From positions 1-52,703 of the forward strand of contig JANSLP010000237.1 in the NCBI GenBank assembly GCA_029298735.1: 52,703 bases of DNA, given 5' to 3'. Source of the DNA: Ophiostoma sp. CBS 140.51 (taxonomy: Eukaryota > Ascomycota > Sordariomycetes > Ophiostomatales > Ophiostomataceae). Of the stretch, positions 1-11,466 are shown one piece after another (position 1 is the stretch's first letter; each line of letters starts with the position of its first letter). The notes below the pieces were generated by a model. That model searched no databases and had not been told where the DNA came from. It was given only the letters and a program-made list of their open reading frames with translations. Both the position numbers and the translations under genes were made by a program.

Positions 1-237
1 TTCTTGAAACTGTTTTTATTTTTTGGGAAGAAAAAAAATGACAAACAAAACGACAAATTAATTTGGGTTCAGATTTATTTTTAAAACCCGACATTGTTTT
101 ACTCAATAACATTAAAATTTGCATTTTTAGAAAACACAGGTAAATTTAAATTAAAGTGTGGCTAATGGTATCATAAAATCATGGCACATCCCCATCTTGC
201 GATGTTATCTATTTGTTCCTCCATTCCTCCTCCTGGC
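1..237. other. AT-rich window edge
   Basis: This stretch is strongly AT-rich, with poly-A and poly-T runs, unlike the mixed-composition DNA inside the window. It lies downstream of the PTH11-like gene, so its inner part probably holds that gene's 3' untranslated region. No open frame or RNA gene is visible. The base composition resembles the right-hand edge after about 52280 and could reflect an AT-rich, possibly RIP-affected block outside the window. Confidence 0.5.
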
Positions 238-1545
238 CTACTGTTTTAACGGCCAATTTGTTGCTGTCGACTCTTGTACAGACACTTCATTCTTGATCCA
301 GATCTGTCCGTGACTCTGGTTCTGACCATATGCATAGTTCTGCCCGTACAGCCCCAAGATCTCATCCACACTGTCCTGCCCTCGACTCAAGTATGCCTTG
401 GGTAGTCGTGATGGTAGGATCTCTACTTCCGGTAGGCTGTCAAACTTTTCGTCTTGCACACTGTTGGGTGTGCTGCCCGGTGTACTTCTTGGAGTACTTT
501 CCATCGACGAGGGACCTGACTCGAGGTCGGCCAAAAATTTCATGGGAGGATCCAATGTTGCCGGCGCTTCCGGGCCACACATTGTAAATTGTGGAAGGAC
601 ATCGTCGGCGGGGTGCCTAGGATGGGTACTGTTGACGGCAAGGCCGCGGTGGCGGAGGTAGAGGGGCCGTAAGGTAGGGATAGCGAGGCAGACCATGGAC
701 ACGGCAATCTCGGCGCCGGCCCAGGCGAAGTAGGTGACGAAAGTTACTGCAGTGGTCGTTAGCGGAGATCAACCCAAGTGAGGAGAGGAACGTGACTTAC
801 GTGTGTAGTTCAGGACGTTCAGTCGAGCAAGGACAACGGTCCTGATGATACCGCAGACCCCAGCACTGTACAGTTAGCAGTGTACATAAATGTAGACAGG
901 GCTCTGGCAGACTCACATAACACCCAAACTCATGCTGCTGGCCAGCATAATCTTTTCCCGGCGTTGCATTCGCAGTGACCAGATAAACAGCCATGGAAAT
1001 GCGGCAAAGAAAAAGTCGCATGCACTCGACCACACACCCAGACCGACACTCATCGGCTGGATCTGGATATTCCAGTGGCCGGCTGTCCGGAACGGATCCC
1101 AGCTCATCTTGACGGGCGTCGACTGGTTCCAGAGCATGATGGTGAGCGCAGTCGACGTGCTCGCCGTCACACCCACAAGGCACCACAATGCAATCTTGTG
1201 CCAACGTAGTTGGACGACTCGTAACAAAAACAGGCCCGTCGTCAGCTTGGCCATGGCATTGCCTGTAATGGCAAACGTGTTGGCGACATAGGTCCAGAAG
1301 ATGGCGTCGGATGATTGTTGTAGGCTTAGACTCCAAAACGATTGGCCGAGACCAAAATGGACGGCCACCTGGATCGAACAGGCAAATATGAGAAAGAAGA
1401 CAGCCGTGGTGGCAAACAGGTAGTCTTCGGCACCGACGAAGTGGACGAGGTAGACTCGGGTGTAGAGGCGGAGGGCGACGAGGGCTAAGCAGAGCACGGT
1501 CATAGCCCACGTGGCGAACGCAAGGGCGGTGCCCGGATGCATCAT
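238..1545 (-). CDS. PTH11-like rhodopsin-domain (SAT4 family) seven-helix membrane protein
   Basis: Three exons (1545-917, 865-801, 746-238) give a protein of 400 residues; introns are 51 and 54 bp with GTGAGT and GTAAGT donors. The start MMHPGTALAF was chosen because the frame upstream is low-complexity leader sequence. The first about 270 residues hold seven hydrophobic helices with family features: ALRLYTRVYL at the end of helix 1, GAEDYLF before helix 2, a GVIAGVCGIIRT helix built across intron 1, and YFAWAGAEIAVSMVCLAIPTL in the last helix across intron 2. The C-terminal tail is long, polar and Ser/Pro-rich, as expected for a cytosolic tail. The family includes Magnaporthe PTH11, a receptor for host-surface cues; most members have no known ligand. 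There is no CFEM domain, and the loop that usually carries FxCxP has NQSTPV, so the usual cysteine is missing. Its link to the aromatic genes is not established. Confidence 0.88.
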
Positions 1546-2818
1546 GATTGTTGTTGTAGTTGTTGAAGATATCGTAAAGAAAGTCTTCGTGATAACTGGA
1601 ATGGCAAAGACATTGGACGTCGTTGGGATGTAAGACGGAAAATGAAAACGGCGACAAAATAGAAAAGGATCAAAGAAGAAAGAGACCAGACGGAAAAGGA
1701 AGAGAACATATAAAAGAGAAGAAGAGAATGTAGGCGACAGACGCGGGGCTGAGATAAACAGGGAATGGCAGTGCCGGACAAAGACATCACAAAAAAGGAA
1801 ACATCCATACAACCCTCAACAGTCACAGGAAGATACAAACAGCCATTGACACAGTCAGGACTGGGGACTGCCACACAACACTAGTGATCAGGATCAACGC
1901 ACTATCCACTGATTGCAACTCTGAACGGAGGTGCTACGGAGAGAATAAGAGCCATTGAGAGGAATCGAGAGAGGGTGGTTGTGAATTTCCTCTTTTCGTT
2001 CAGCCCAGGGCCATGGGTGTCCGGTCTGGCCACAGGAACGGCCACAGGAAGACTGCAGAAAAGGAATGGAAGACCATAAACGGCCACCAAAACAGGCCCT
2101 CTCCACACCCTCTTCGCGGCCTTCTGCAGTCTCATTCGATATCCAATTTGGTATGCCATTGGATTTTACAAAAATATTCTGGTGGGAGGCGGACGTCGTT
2201 GGTCGCTCCTTCCCACTTAAACGCTGGAGACGCCCGTGGCTTGCTGCTTTGGTAGTCAGTGGGTGTAAGTGAGTTTGCGGCTAGTGGCGGCCGGCAACGG
2301 GATTGGCCACAACAAGAGGGGAAGGAGCAAATCACAGCCCAAGAAACAGGGCAGGTACCCGCCGAAGCACAGAAGCGCACCTTTCCTGCACGCTGATGGG
2401 CTGGCTGTCGAGGAATCACGATTCACGACTACGCGCCAGAGGAGGGGACGACTGTTGTTTGTGGTGTTTGTGGCCTGCTGTTTTGTGCGCATTTTCTCAT
2501 TCTGTCATTTTTTAGGGATTAGTGCACTTTTACTCATTTTTGTCACTTTTGCGTGTATTTCTGCACGTCTTGTTTTGCACGTGTGTTGTTTTGGGAGACG
2601 AGTTGTGTACGACTGGATTAGGCAAGCCGAGACTCGGACTATGGATCCTGCTGTTGCCACAAAGCACGAAATGGTGGAGTTTGTGCGTGCAAATGATAGA
2701 CTCGAGGAGTCTCTGTGATTTGTATTTTTTGTGCCTCAAAAGGCACAATCATTAAAGAGTGAAATAATAAGTAGGTAGAAGAGAAAGGAAAGAAAAGCAA
2801 AAACATAGCCTGCAGGAA
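1546..2818. other. Intergenic region upstream of the PTH11-like gene
   Basis: This is the leader and promoter side of the PTH11-like gene and the downstream side of the sugar-type MFS gene. Short open frames occur on both strands, but they are low-complexity, start with no recognisable domain, and overlap each other in several frames. I see no gene here. Confidence 0.5.
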
Positions 2819-2865
2819 ATCCGGACCACGTATGGTCCCCATACGCTGGCCTGGGTATCTTACAT
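2819..2865. repeat. 47-bp direct repeat, copy 1 (hairpin-bearing)
   Basis: This copy matches 2942-2988 at all but two positions, with 123 bp between the starts. Inside it lies a short inverted repeat, CGTATGG and CCATACG separated by TCC (2829-2845), which could form a 7-bp stem. Both copies lie just downstream of the MFS stop codon at 3111, probably in its 3' untranslated region. It may be a local duplication, a processing signal, or a scrap of a mobile element. Confidence 0.85.
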
Positions 2866-2941
2866 GGAAACAATAAAAGCAATAAATCAGAAAAATCAAA
2901 GAAAATCAGAAAAGCAACGCAACGAACCTTTTATGCGAAAA

Positions 2942-2988
2942 ATCCTGACCACGTATGGTCCCCATACGCTGGCCTGGGTATTTTACAT
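2942..2988. repeat. 47-bp direct repeat, copy 2 (hairpin-bearing)
   Basis: This is the second copy of the repeat at 2819-2865, in the same orientation and with the same internal inverted repeat (2952-2968). Sequence outside the 47 bp is not shared, so the duplication has sharp borders. Confidence 0.85.
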
Positions 2989-3110
2989 AGTATAACAGTA
3001 AAGAGATGAAATGCAAAGAGAAGAAGGAAATGTGAAGAGGGAGGGTGGGAAGTAGAAAGGTAGGTAGGAAGGCTGGCTTCCTTTGGCTTGGCCTGCTTTG
3101 AGGAGCCCAC

Positions 3111-4886
3111 TTAAGCAAAGTGCTCGACAGTGTTCTTCTCCTCAGTAGACTTCTCGGCGTGGGCCTGGTGGCCGACGCACTCGTACTGGCGGAACTTGCG
3201 GGCGGGGAGCTTGGCCATAAACTGGGGTTGTTAGTAGGAATACTAATAGGGAAAGAGGGTGATAATAGCTTACCATCTCGTCGATCTCTTCGAGAGTACG
3301 GCCCTTGACCTCGGGCAGGAAGAAGTAGATCCAGGCGCTGATTCGTTAGCTGTGATCAGGTAAGATCGGGAGGGAATTCGGAGTACATACGCAGCGATAA
3401 GGCAAGATGGGAACCAAATGTAGCCGTACTTGGGGCCCCAGTTGAGCGAGCCCGGGTTGATAAAGTAAGGGGCAGTGAAGGTGGCGAGCCAGGCCAGGAA
3501 GAAGCCCATGGCTGTGGCCACACCGAAAGTCAGCGAACGCAGACGCTGAGAGGGCAGCTCACCACCCGACAGCCAAGCGTACGACGATACAAGACCATTG
3601 TAACCGACAATGTAGATGACACTGAAAGCAACAATACCCTTGCCAGCAGACTGCGAGCCTGGTTTAACTGTGTAGATAATGGCAGTAAACAGCTGAGAGA
3701 AAGCACAAATCGTCAAGCCTGTAGTCAGGAAGACGCGGCGACGACCAATCTTGGTAATGACGGCCGAGTTCAGGAGAATGACAACGACACCAACACCCGA
3801 CAGGATGCAAGCGTTCTGGAAGGGAGCGTCGATACCAGCCTCGGCAAAGAAGTAAGTACCATAAGCAATCATGTACATGGCACCGGAAGCACCCTGGGTA
3901 GACAGAGCACCAATAGCAATGAGTGTGCGGCGGCGATCGATGGGGTTGCGGATCAGGTCCATGAGGCTGACGCTGGCGTTGAGGGCCTTCTCAGCCTCCA
4001 GACCGTCCTGGATCTCAGTGGCCTCAGCCTCGACAATGTCGTCGCTGTAGGGGCGCAGCCAGCGGAGAGCCTTGCGGGCCTGGTCGTACTTGCCCTGGTC
4101 CATGAGCCAACGAGGCGATTCGGGAATGAGGAAAAGGGCAAAGAAGAGAAGACCAGGAATGACAAAGATGATGGCCAAGGGGATAATGTACGAGTTCTTG
4201 CCCACAATGGGTGCGGTAAAGTTGTCAACAATGGTGCCAATGAGCGAACCTAGAGATGTCCAGACCTGGAAGGCCGAAATCATCATACCGCGGTACTTGG
4301 CCGGGGCACACTCCTGGATGTAGAGCTGCGAGTAGGTCATGAGCATACCGTTGGCCAGACCAATGAGCAGACGACCAGCGTACATGGCACCAATGTTGGT
4401 GGCTGTCATCATGATGACGTTGGCGACGATACACAGCACAATGGCGGCCCAGATGCACATACGACGGCTCACGTAGGCAGCCGTAGGGCCGGCCAGACCA
4501 GAACTGATGAATGCACCCAGGATCATGAGCGACGAGATGAGCTGCTGGCGCTCCGTCTGGAGGCCATAGGTGGGTGCCTGAGAAGGATCCGTGCTTGGGA
4601 TCTCGTAGCCAAAGACTTTGAGGAACCCGGGCATGGCCTGAAGACCGCTGATCAGACCAAAATCGACACCGTACTGGAACGGACACATGGACATAAGCGT
4701 GCAGGCCGCCAGACACTTCCAGTGATCACGCATGCCCGTAGTATCCTCGACGGCGTGGACAATGGCCGATTCGTTGAGGGCGGCAACACCTGCAGCAGCC
4801 TCGTTGTGCTCATTGTGGGAAGGAGTGACGGAAGTCGGTTCCTGGTGCTCGTTCTCGGCGACCGAGACGTCTTTCTGGGAGCCCAT
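3111..4886 (-). CDS. MFS sugar/quinate-type transporter
   Basis: Three exons (4886-3391, 3337-3274, 3221-3111) encode 556 residues, normal for a 12-helix sugar porter. The start MGSQKDVSVAE was chosen because upstream codons are pyrimidine-rich leader and a TATAAAT lies 91-97 bp further up. Family marks are GRLLIGLANG (171-180), ECAPAKYRG, PESPRW (255-260) in the central loop, GRRRVF, and PEVKGRTLEEID (from residue 507), the last assembled across intron 1. Both ends are cytosolic and the protein is expected in the plasma membrane. Members import hexoses, maltose, quinate or other polyols; the substrate cannot be read from sequence. It is the first gene of the candidate aromatic cluster from the left and is divergent from the P450, 4.2 kb away. 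Membership in the cluster is uncertain. Confidence 0.93.
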
Positions 4887-4976
4887 TGTGGGCAGAGGCT
4901 GTGTTTGTTGATGAAAGATGGTTGTTTTGTGTGTGATTTGATAGAGACAAAAAGGGGCTGATGCTGACGGTCGGCG

Positions 4977-4983
4977 ATTTATA
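4977..4983 (-). promoter_or_regulatory. TATA-like element of the sugar-type MFS gene
   Basis: TATAAAT on the minus strand lies 91-97 bp upstream of the chosen ATG at 4886. It supports starting translation at 4886 and not at the far-upstream in-frame codons. Confidence 0.5.
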
Positions 4984-4986
4984 CTC

Positions 4987-7900
4987 GGGTGGGATGTAAA
5001 CAAAGTGTCAAGATGGGAGAAAGAGAGCAAATAAAACAAAAAGAAGTAACTAAAGAACAACAATAATAAAGAAGAAAAGTCAAAGTCAATGGAAGAAAGG
5101 AAAAGGGATGAAATGAATTGAGAGCGGCCGGGAAAATAAGTGGGAAAAGAGATCAACGGGGGGTCAAGCGGCCCCTTTTATGAGTTATGAGGGAGTGTTC
5201 CCACGCTTTGTGTTCCACGGGATGCGATATAATGTGAAAGTAAAGCAATGCGACGGCCAATGTGCACGGTGGCAAGGGAAGAGTGGACAGTAGACAGAAA
5301 GGGAGGACCAAAGGAGAGAACGAAGGACGACCAGGGTGGCAGCGTGGGACTGGACTCTGGGGAATGTGGAACCTGATCTGGGGTCTAAACCGTTTGGTCT
5401 TGGGAGAGTCTGGGGATGGAGGCCAGAAGATGGGGAGAAAGAGAAAAAGTCGACTGTCTCTCCTGCTTCTGATCAGGTCTGAACCAACTCTGAGCAGCTT
5501 TTGACAGAGAATGTTTCGATGCCGGCTGGAACTGTCACGTCCGGATGCAAGGCACCAGTATTGGAGGGTTGGAGAAGGGTTGAAGGAGGGCGGAACAGCT
5601 GGGGGAGGTCTGAGGAGGTGGTGCTTGTCGCCTCAATTCTTCCTAGCTTTTGTCAATATTGGCACGCGGGGAGGGGAAAAGGTCCAGACGTGGCGAGGTG
5701 AGGTGGAAGGCAATGCAAGACAAACAAAGGAAGGGTGAATAGTGTCACGCTGTACCGGACATTGGCAAAAATAGAATAAAAGACAGAACACAAGAAAAAC
5801 GAATACGTGCTCGACAAGCATCAACGGAGAGGCATGCGGCGATTATGCAGGATGAGGAGCTCCAAGAAGCGGAGGAGCTACAGCAGCAGGAAGGCAGGCC
5901 GTGTTCCGGGTGACTCCAATTCGAGAGAAACCCTAGTCTGGTCGTGTGTCAAGTGTTGATGCAAGGTATCAAGCTGGACGGTCGTGTATCGGTCAAGGGT
6001 GGAGGTGTATCTGCACGTGGTTTCTTTTCGCCGTCTTTACTGTTGTCCTGTAGATCAACAAGATCGATGCAGCATTACAAACAAATGACAAGAAGACTAC
6101 GTGAGGCAAATATAGCAGTGGAAAATGTAACGAATAGGGGATAAACGGAGACACAAAATTGTAGATGTGATCAAAATGATAATATAGAAAGGGTTTGCGA
6201 ACCTCCAACAAAATCAATATAGCCTACGCCCGTCTGCCGATATTGTGTATATATTAGGGGGAAGGGAAGAGGGGGAAATGAGAGAGGGATAAATGAAGAA
6301 GACGGGGAAGAAGACAGCGAGTTCAACTTCGCGCCAGAGATAGGACAACATAAGCACAGATCATCTTGCTCGCCGTGCCAGAGGCTAGTCTTGACTACAA
6401 CGAGTTGGGCACTCTGAGCTGGACTTTGGCGTCCGCGCGTCCTAAGAAGAAAAGGGGGGAGAAGAAGAGGCGCTCTCAAGTCTTGGGAGGCGTTATTTCT
6501 GATATTGGCATTGGCCCGGCGTTGATTGTCCAGATTATCTCAAGCCAATCCGCAAGGTAGATCATCCTTGATTTTACAGCCTCTTCTTGAACTTTGATGT
6601 CCAACTCTCCTCGAACACATCCTTCACATCTGTATGCCTTTCTCACCGTCCCAGGGATTGATTTGATTTTCGACCAGGTTTTCTCGATTGGATCCGTGTT
6701 AACCGTTCTTCTGTCACGCCGTCCTTTTTGGCGTCCTTTCCTTCGTCTTGGTATCCTTCCAGCTGTCGTCTTCATCCAAGCATCTGGCCCACTTTCAATG
6801 TTTCCTGAAGACGTCCTCCCATGGTCGTCCACCTAATCAGACAATTGCCGATAGCAATCGACCAAAAGAAGAAATAACAGGAAGAGGGGGCAAGACAAGA
6901 ACCAAGACCTAGCTGTCTCCGCATTTCCTATTCTTCAGACGTCCAGGACGCCAAAGGAGACCCAAAGAGACCTAATGGCTTTTGACTCAATGGCACAGTG
7001 GATCCGATCGAGCCCCTGCCCCCGAGACAAAGAGGAAAACGACGAATGGTCAAGGTTGGGGTAGTGGAGCCTTTTCCTTGAAGGGAAGTGGAGTCGATCC
7101 GTCGGGCGCCATGCCATGTGCGTTTTTGTTGTCTCCTCTCGGACGAATCCGCCGTGGAGGGAGAGAGTGGAGGTCAAGACATTCAAGAGCAGGCTAGTGG
7201 TTGTTTTTAGGCGCAGTCGAGGCGTTCCTTTCCGTCAGTTGGCAACTGTCGCCTGCCATCTTGGCTGTGCTGCTTGCCGTGCTTTTTGCCTATTCTCGCT
7301 CGTCGTTGCACCTCGTCTGCCGACGATTTACTTGGGACGTGTCTTGTCTTTTTGCCTTCCCCTCATTTTGACCTTTCCCCACACTCTCCCTGTCGTTACC
7401 CACTCCCCTTTTCTTCTTTTCTCACCTCTGCCTTTTCTCTTCCTGCCCAGACGCTATCATTTTGACGAACAGGCGCTGTTGTCAGTCTGTTGGTGTCAAT
7501 GGTTGTCAGTTCTGGGGACTTTTGCTCGACTTTCTCCTCTTTTCTGTCATCATGTCCCAGGAAAACAGCATCCCAATGACTCGTGGGCGGGTGTGACCGT
7601 CGTTTGTTTTGCCTGCCCCCACACGACCACGTCTGTTTTTGTCTGTCTCCCCTCTCGCTACATTCTTCACCGCAGATACCCCCATGTTGGGTGCCCAATG
7701 CCCCATTCCCCCGTGATTTAGCGCATTTTTGTCCATGTGCAGCTCTGTCAGGTTCCTGTCAACGTGGACAACCTCGTCGTGCCCCCTTGGCACCAAATCG
7801 GCTCTATTTTACCGAACGACGCTCTTCTGGCCACCAAGCAAAATGCATGTACCGTATTTTGTCTAAAATGACCGAGAAGAATGGCTGGGATTGGTATTTC

Positions 7901-9079
7901 ATGGCTTTGAGGAAGGGAGTGATGTTGGAAAGCGAGATACACAAAAATCAAAAGAGGCAGGAAATCAAAGGAAAGAGATTGGGATCTAAAAAGCAGTTCA
8001 GCAAGCACACACAGCTGATCTTTGGCGTCAAGACAACCGCCAACGGCATATCATTCTGAACCTAATAGATGTCCAAACAGAGAGGAAAGAAAGCCAAGAC
8101 TGTATTCCCACGTAGACCAATCATTTGTACGCCTTCTTGTGGTCAGCTGCAGGCAAGCTTTCCGTTCGTTCGTCTGCAGCACGGCAGAGAGACGGCAGAC
8201 AATCGACAATAGACCACCCAAACAATCCAAACAGCCAGTCATTCCCGTATGCCGTGTTGTCTCCTCGTGTTTGACCGGTGCCGGCAGGAATTCGACGAAC
8301 TGCAACATGCTCCTCCTCCTCCCCTCCGCTTTCCATGCCCCTCCTCCCCGCCTTTGATGATCGCGCCGCGGACACTAAAGAATAGAAAACGAGGAGAAAT
8401 GCAATGCTAAAATGATGACAAAATATCACGAAAGACGATGAAACAGGCTTCAGCTGGGACTACTCCATAATCTTGTTCACGCTTCCCATCTACGCCTCCA
8501 TCTTGCCTACTCCCTTCCACTCCCTTTTGTCTCCCTAACTCCATTATCTCCTACACCTCACTTTCTCGTTTGATACGGGGCAAATTCGCTGTTCGGAGAA
8601 TCTCTCGTTGTTCAATTCCCGTGTTTTCTGGTTACTTCAGTTTGTCTTATTTTGATTCCTGATTATTTTGATTTTCTGGTTTGATATCGTTTGCCGTTAC
8701 CGTTTGTCCTCGGACCTGGAAATAAGGGCTGCCAATCAAGGAACAAGCCATCCTACTTCCTATCCCTCTCTTCTCCCACTCCTTCACATCCGTACCGGCC
8801 GATGCACAGGAGCGGATAAATCGAACCCGCCAACATCCCAACGGAGCACACTGCCGTGGTCAGCCATTTCCATCCACGTTCTTATATTCTTATTCCCTGT
8901 TGTCAACTGCCCTCCATTTTTATACCTTATTTCCCTTCCTATCATTTCATCATATAGACAAACCTTTCAGTTGATACTGTATGGGGTAGAGTGCGGCTCA
9001 CTATATCTTTCTTTCTATATGCCGACATCATCACCAACAACATCAACGTCTACAAACACAATCTCGACTGACTCCCACC
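4987..9079. other. 4.2 kb divergent intergenic region
   Basis: This region separates the divergent MFS (4886) and P450 (9080) starts. It contains purine-rich tracts near 5260-5720 and long C/T-rich tracts near 7260-7680 and 8480-8570 on the plus strand, typical of fungal promoters and leaders. The open frames present are low in complexity and show no domain. No tRNA or transposon remnant is recognised. The length is large for a shared promoter and could hide a long leader, a non-coding transcript or a gene lost by decay. Confidence 0.5.
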
Positions 9080-10864
9080 ATGATCGTCGACACGTTTGCG
9101 CCGCAGCTTTCGCTGGTCCGGCTGCAACAGATGCTGGTCGAGTTTGGCGCCGTCAACGTGCTTCTGGCCATTGTTTCGGTCGCCGTAGCCGCTCTAGTTG
9201 TGGACTATGCCCGGATGTTGTACTTGCGGTCACGCATGCCGCCCGGCCCGTTCCCTCTGCCGATTGTCGGCAACACATTCTCGCTGCCCAAGAACAAGCC
9301 ATGGATCTACTTTGAGGAGCTGTCCGAGTACTACAAGGCACCTCTCATTACCTTCTGGATCGGCCGCAACCCAACAGTGTGGATCAACGATGCCTGGTGT
9401 GCTCACGAGATCCTCGAGAAGAAGGCCCAGATCTATGCCTCCCGTCCGCGAATGGTTGTCTTTGGCGAGCTCGGCACGGGCCAGTCGAACCTGGTCACGA
9501 TGCGTGTGCGCAACAACGAAGAGCGTGAGCACTGGCGAGTGCACCGCAAGCTGATGCACCTGGGCGTCGGCATTCAGGCAGTCCGGCGGTACCGTGACGT
9601 CCAGAACAACGAGAGCAAGGTCGTGGCCCTGGATTTCTTGCGGGAACCGACCGAGTACGTCAAGCACCTCGAGAGATATGCCACGAGTGTTGTATCTGTG
9701 CTCGCCTTTGGCCGCCGCGTTGCCAATTACAACGATCCCATCATCACGGAAGTGATTGCCCTCATGCACCTGGCTGCCGACCTCAACGTCCCTGGCAAGT
9801 CGTTCCCTATGCTGCTCGAGACGTTCCCGATCCTGGCCAAGTTCCCGCGCTGGGCACCCTGGTTCCGTGGTATCGGCAACCGTGGCCAGAAGGGCGGTCA
9901 CTACTTCTTCCACACGTTGGCTGAGGAGGCCGTCGAGCAACGCAACAACAAGGCCGACCACGAGAAGATTGGCCAGCCTACACCGTTTGCCGAGACGTTG
10001 CGGACCGAAGCTGGCAAGTACAGCCTTTCGACGGAAGAGCTGTCCAGTCTGACGGGTAACCTGTTTGGTGCTGGTTCGGACACGTCATCGAGCACTTTGA
10101 TTACGTTCATCCTCGCTTGCTGTGCTTTCCCCGGTCCCATGAAGAAGGCCCAGGAGGAGATCGACCGCGTTATCGGCAGCCAGCGTTCACCCGACTGGGA
10201 CGACCATGATTCGCAGTCTCTGCCGTATGTCAACGCTCTCGTCAAGGAAGTGCTGCGGTGGCGCTCTGTTGCCATCATTGGTGGCCAGCCACACTCTCCG
10301 ACCCAGGACGATTACTACAAGCAGTGGTTTATTCCTGCCGGTGCCTGGGTCCAGGGCAACGTTTGGGCCATTCACCACAACGAGCGCGAGTTCCCGAACC
10401 CGGACAACTTTGAACCTGAGCGGTTCATCAAGGGCAGCAAGCACGCTCGTCCCTTCCCCGGTGACCGCGGTTACATGACTTTCGGCTGGGGCCGTCGTGT
10501 GTGCAGTGGCCAGGCCTTGGCTGAGCAGGGCGTGTGGATCACCATTGCCAGGCTGCTGTGGGCATACAACATTACCAAGTACCGCGATCCCAAGACGGGC
10601 GTTGAGGAGGACGTCGACATTTTTGCCTTTACCAATGGCCTGAACATGCGCCCTGAGGTGTTCCGGTGCTCGATTGAGCCCCGCTCCGAGGAGATCCGGG
10701 AGACGCTGGTGCGCGAGGGCCAGCAGGCTCTGATCGACCTCAAGCCGCTCGATGGCGAGAGCAAGTATCGCATGAGCACATTCTACCAGGAGCAGAGACG
10801 CGCCGTTGCCGAGGAGCCTGTGTTTGATGAGCAAGGCAACCTCAAGGTGGTTAAGGTGAAATAG
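9080..10864 (+). CDS. Microsomal cytochrome P450 monooxygenase
   Basis: One exon of 594 residues. An N-terminal hydrophobic anchor (about 26-48) is followed by the hinge MPPGPFPLPIVGN (53-65). The I-helix oxygen-binding motif is AGSDTS (331-336), the K-helix ExxR is EVLR (390-393), PERF is at 446-449, and the haem loop FGWGRRVCSG places the thiolate at Cys475. All key residues are intact, so it should be active with a P450 reductase at the ER membrane. It has the general look of the large fungal group annotated as O-methylsterigmatocystin-oxidoreductase-like, a label that does not predict substrate. The tail beyond the haem loop is long (about 115 residues) and charged. Context suggests hydroxylation or O-demethylation of an aromatic, which is inference. 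The start is the first ATG after a C/T-rich leader. Confidence 0.95.
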   Translation: MIVDTFAPQLSLVRLQQMLVEFGAVNVLLAIVSVAVAALVVDYARMLYLRSRMPPGPFPLPIVGNTFSLPKNKPWIYFEELSEYYKAPLITFWIGRNPTVWINDAWCAHEILEKKAQIYASRPRMVVFGELGTGQSNLVTMRVRNNEEREHWRVHRKLMHLGVGIQAVRRYRDVQNNESKVVALDFLREPTEYVKHLERYATSVVSVLAFGRRVANYNDPIITEVIALMHLAADLNVPGKSFPMLLETFPILAKFPRWAPWFRGIGNRGQKGGHYFFHTLAEEAVEQRNNKADHEKIGQPTPFAETLRTEAGKYSLSTEELSSLTGNLFGAGSDTSSSTLITFILACCAFPGPMKKAQEEIDRVIGSQRSPDWDDHDSQSLPYVNALVKEVLRWRSVAIIGGQPHSPTQDDYYKQWFIPAGAWVQGNVWAIHHNEREFPNPDNFEPERFIKGSKHARPFPGDRGYMTFGWGRRVCSGQALAEQGVWITIARLLWAYNITKYRDPKTGVEEDVDIFAFTNGLNMRPEVFRCSIEPRSEEIRETLVREGQQALIDLKPLDGESKYRMSTFYQEQRRAVAEEPVFDEQGNLKVVKVK

Positions 10865-11466
10865 ATATGAGACATGGGTAGGTATCGTGTGGATGCAGAA
10901 TGATATCAGTGAGGAAGAGCGTTGATGTAGATGGAGACATATAATTTGCAGAATAAAGGTGGCATGGACAGGTGTATAGGTGTATGTTCAATTTGATGTC
11001 AACTTATGATAAAGCTTTCGTGTACATAATCAGCAACTGAATTTACAAAACATTATAAACGCCTGGCTGGTTACATAGCATAGAATGAACTAACACATAA
11101 AGTGCTGTTTCGTGACTATGTTGGATTTGCAAGGCTGACAATAGAAGAAGGCGTAATTTTGGGTAAACTCTTTGGGTAAACCCTTTGGGTAATATGCCTC
11201 CACTGCACAGTTGGTGATGTTTGTTAAGAGATGGGTAAACAAGACGGGATAGCCCGAAACCTTCAAAACATGACCGTGTGTGTGCTTTCTGCTTTGGGAA
11301 GTATAAAGCAACAAGATACTCTGCGACGGAAAGAATAAAATATTTCGAATGCCACGTCTAACTAGCTCTAGCTCCTCATTATATAGAGACATCACCACAT
11401 ATATTTCCGTTAACGCCAATATCATTCCACATTCAACACATGAGAGATACCCAACAGCACTACGCG
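10865..11466. other. Intergenic region after the P450
   Basis: This is the 3' side of the P450 and of the broken gene to its right, which lies on the opposite strand. It is AT-rich, with a small tandem repeat at 11157-11196. No gene is seen. Confidence 0.5.
11157..11196. repeat. Three-unit 14-bp imperfect tandem repeat
   Basis: Three units built on TTTGGGTAAAC follow each other (TTTTGGGTAAAC, TTTGGGTAAAC, TTTGGGTAATA), separated by TC and CC. A further GGGTAAAC occurs near 11232. It is probably slippage-derived. Confidence 0.7.

Noticed and set aside
2269..2718. 149-codon plus-strand frame between the PTH11-like and MFS genes
   Set aside because: It is basic, then hydrophobic, low-complexity and without homology I recognise; competing frames overlap it.
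4887..5156. Upstream in-frame extension of the sugar-type MFS protein
   Set aside because: It is low-complexity leader sequence containing a TATA-like element at 4977; the ATG at 4886 is the better start.
7116..7721. 201-codon plus-strand frame upstream of the P450
   Set aside because: It is a read-through of C/T-rich promoter DNA giving a Phe/Leu/Pro/Ser-rich string, without domain.
8570..8640. tRNA-like B box (GTTCAATTC)
   Set aside because: There is no matching A box and no cloverleaf pairing upstream.
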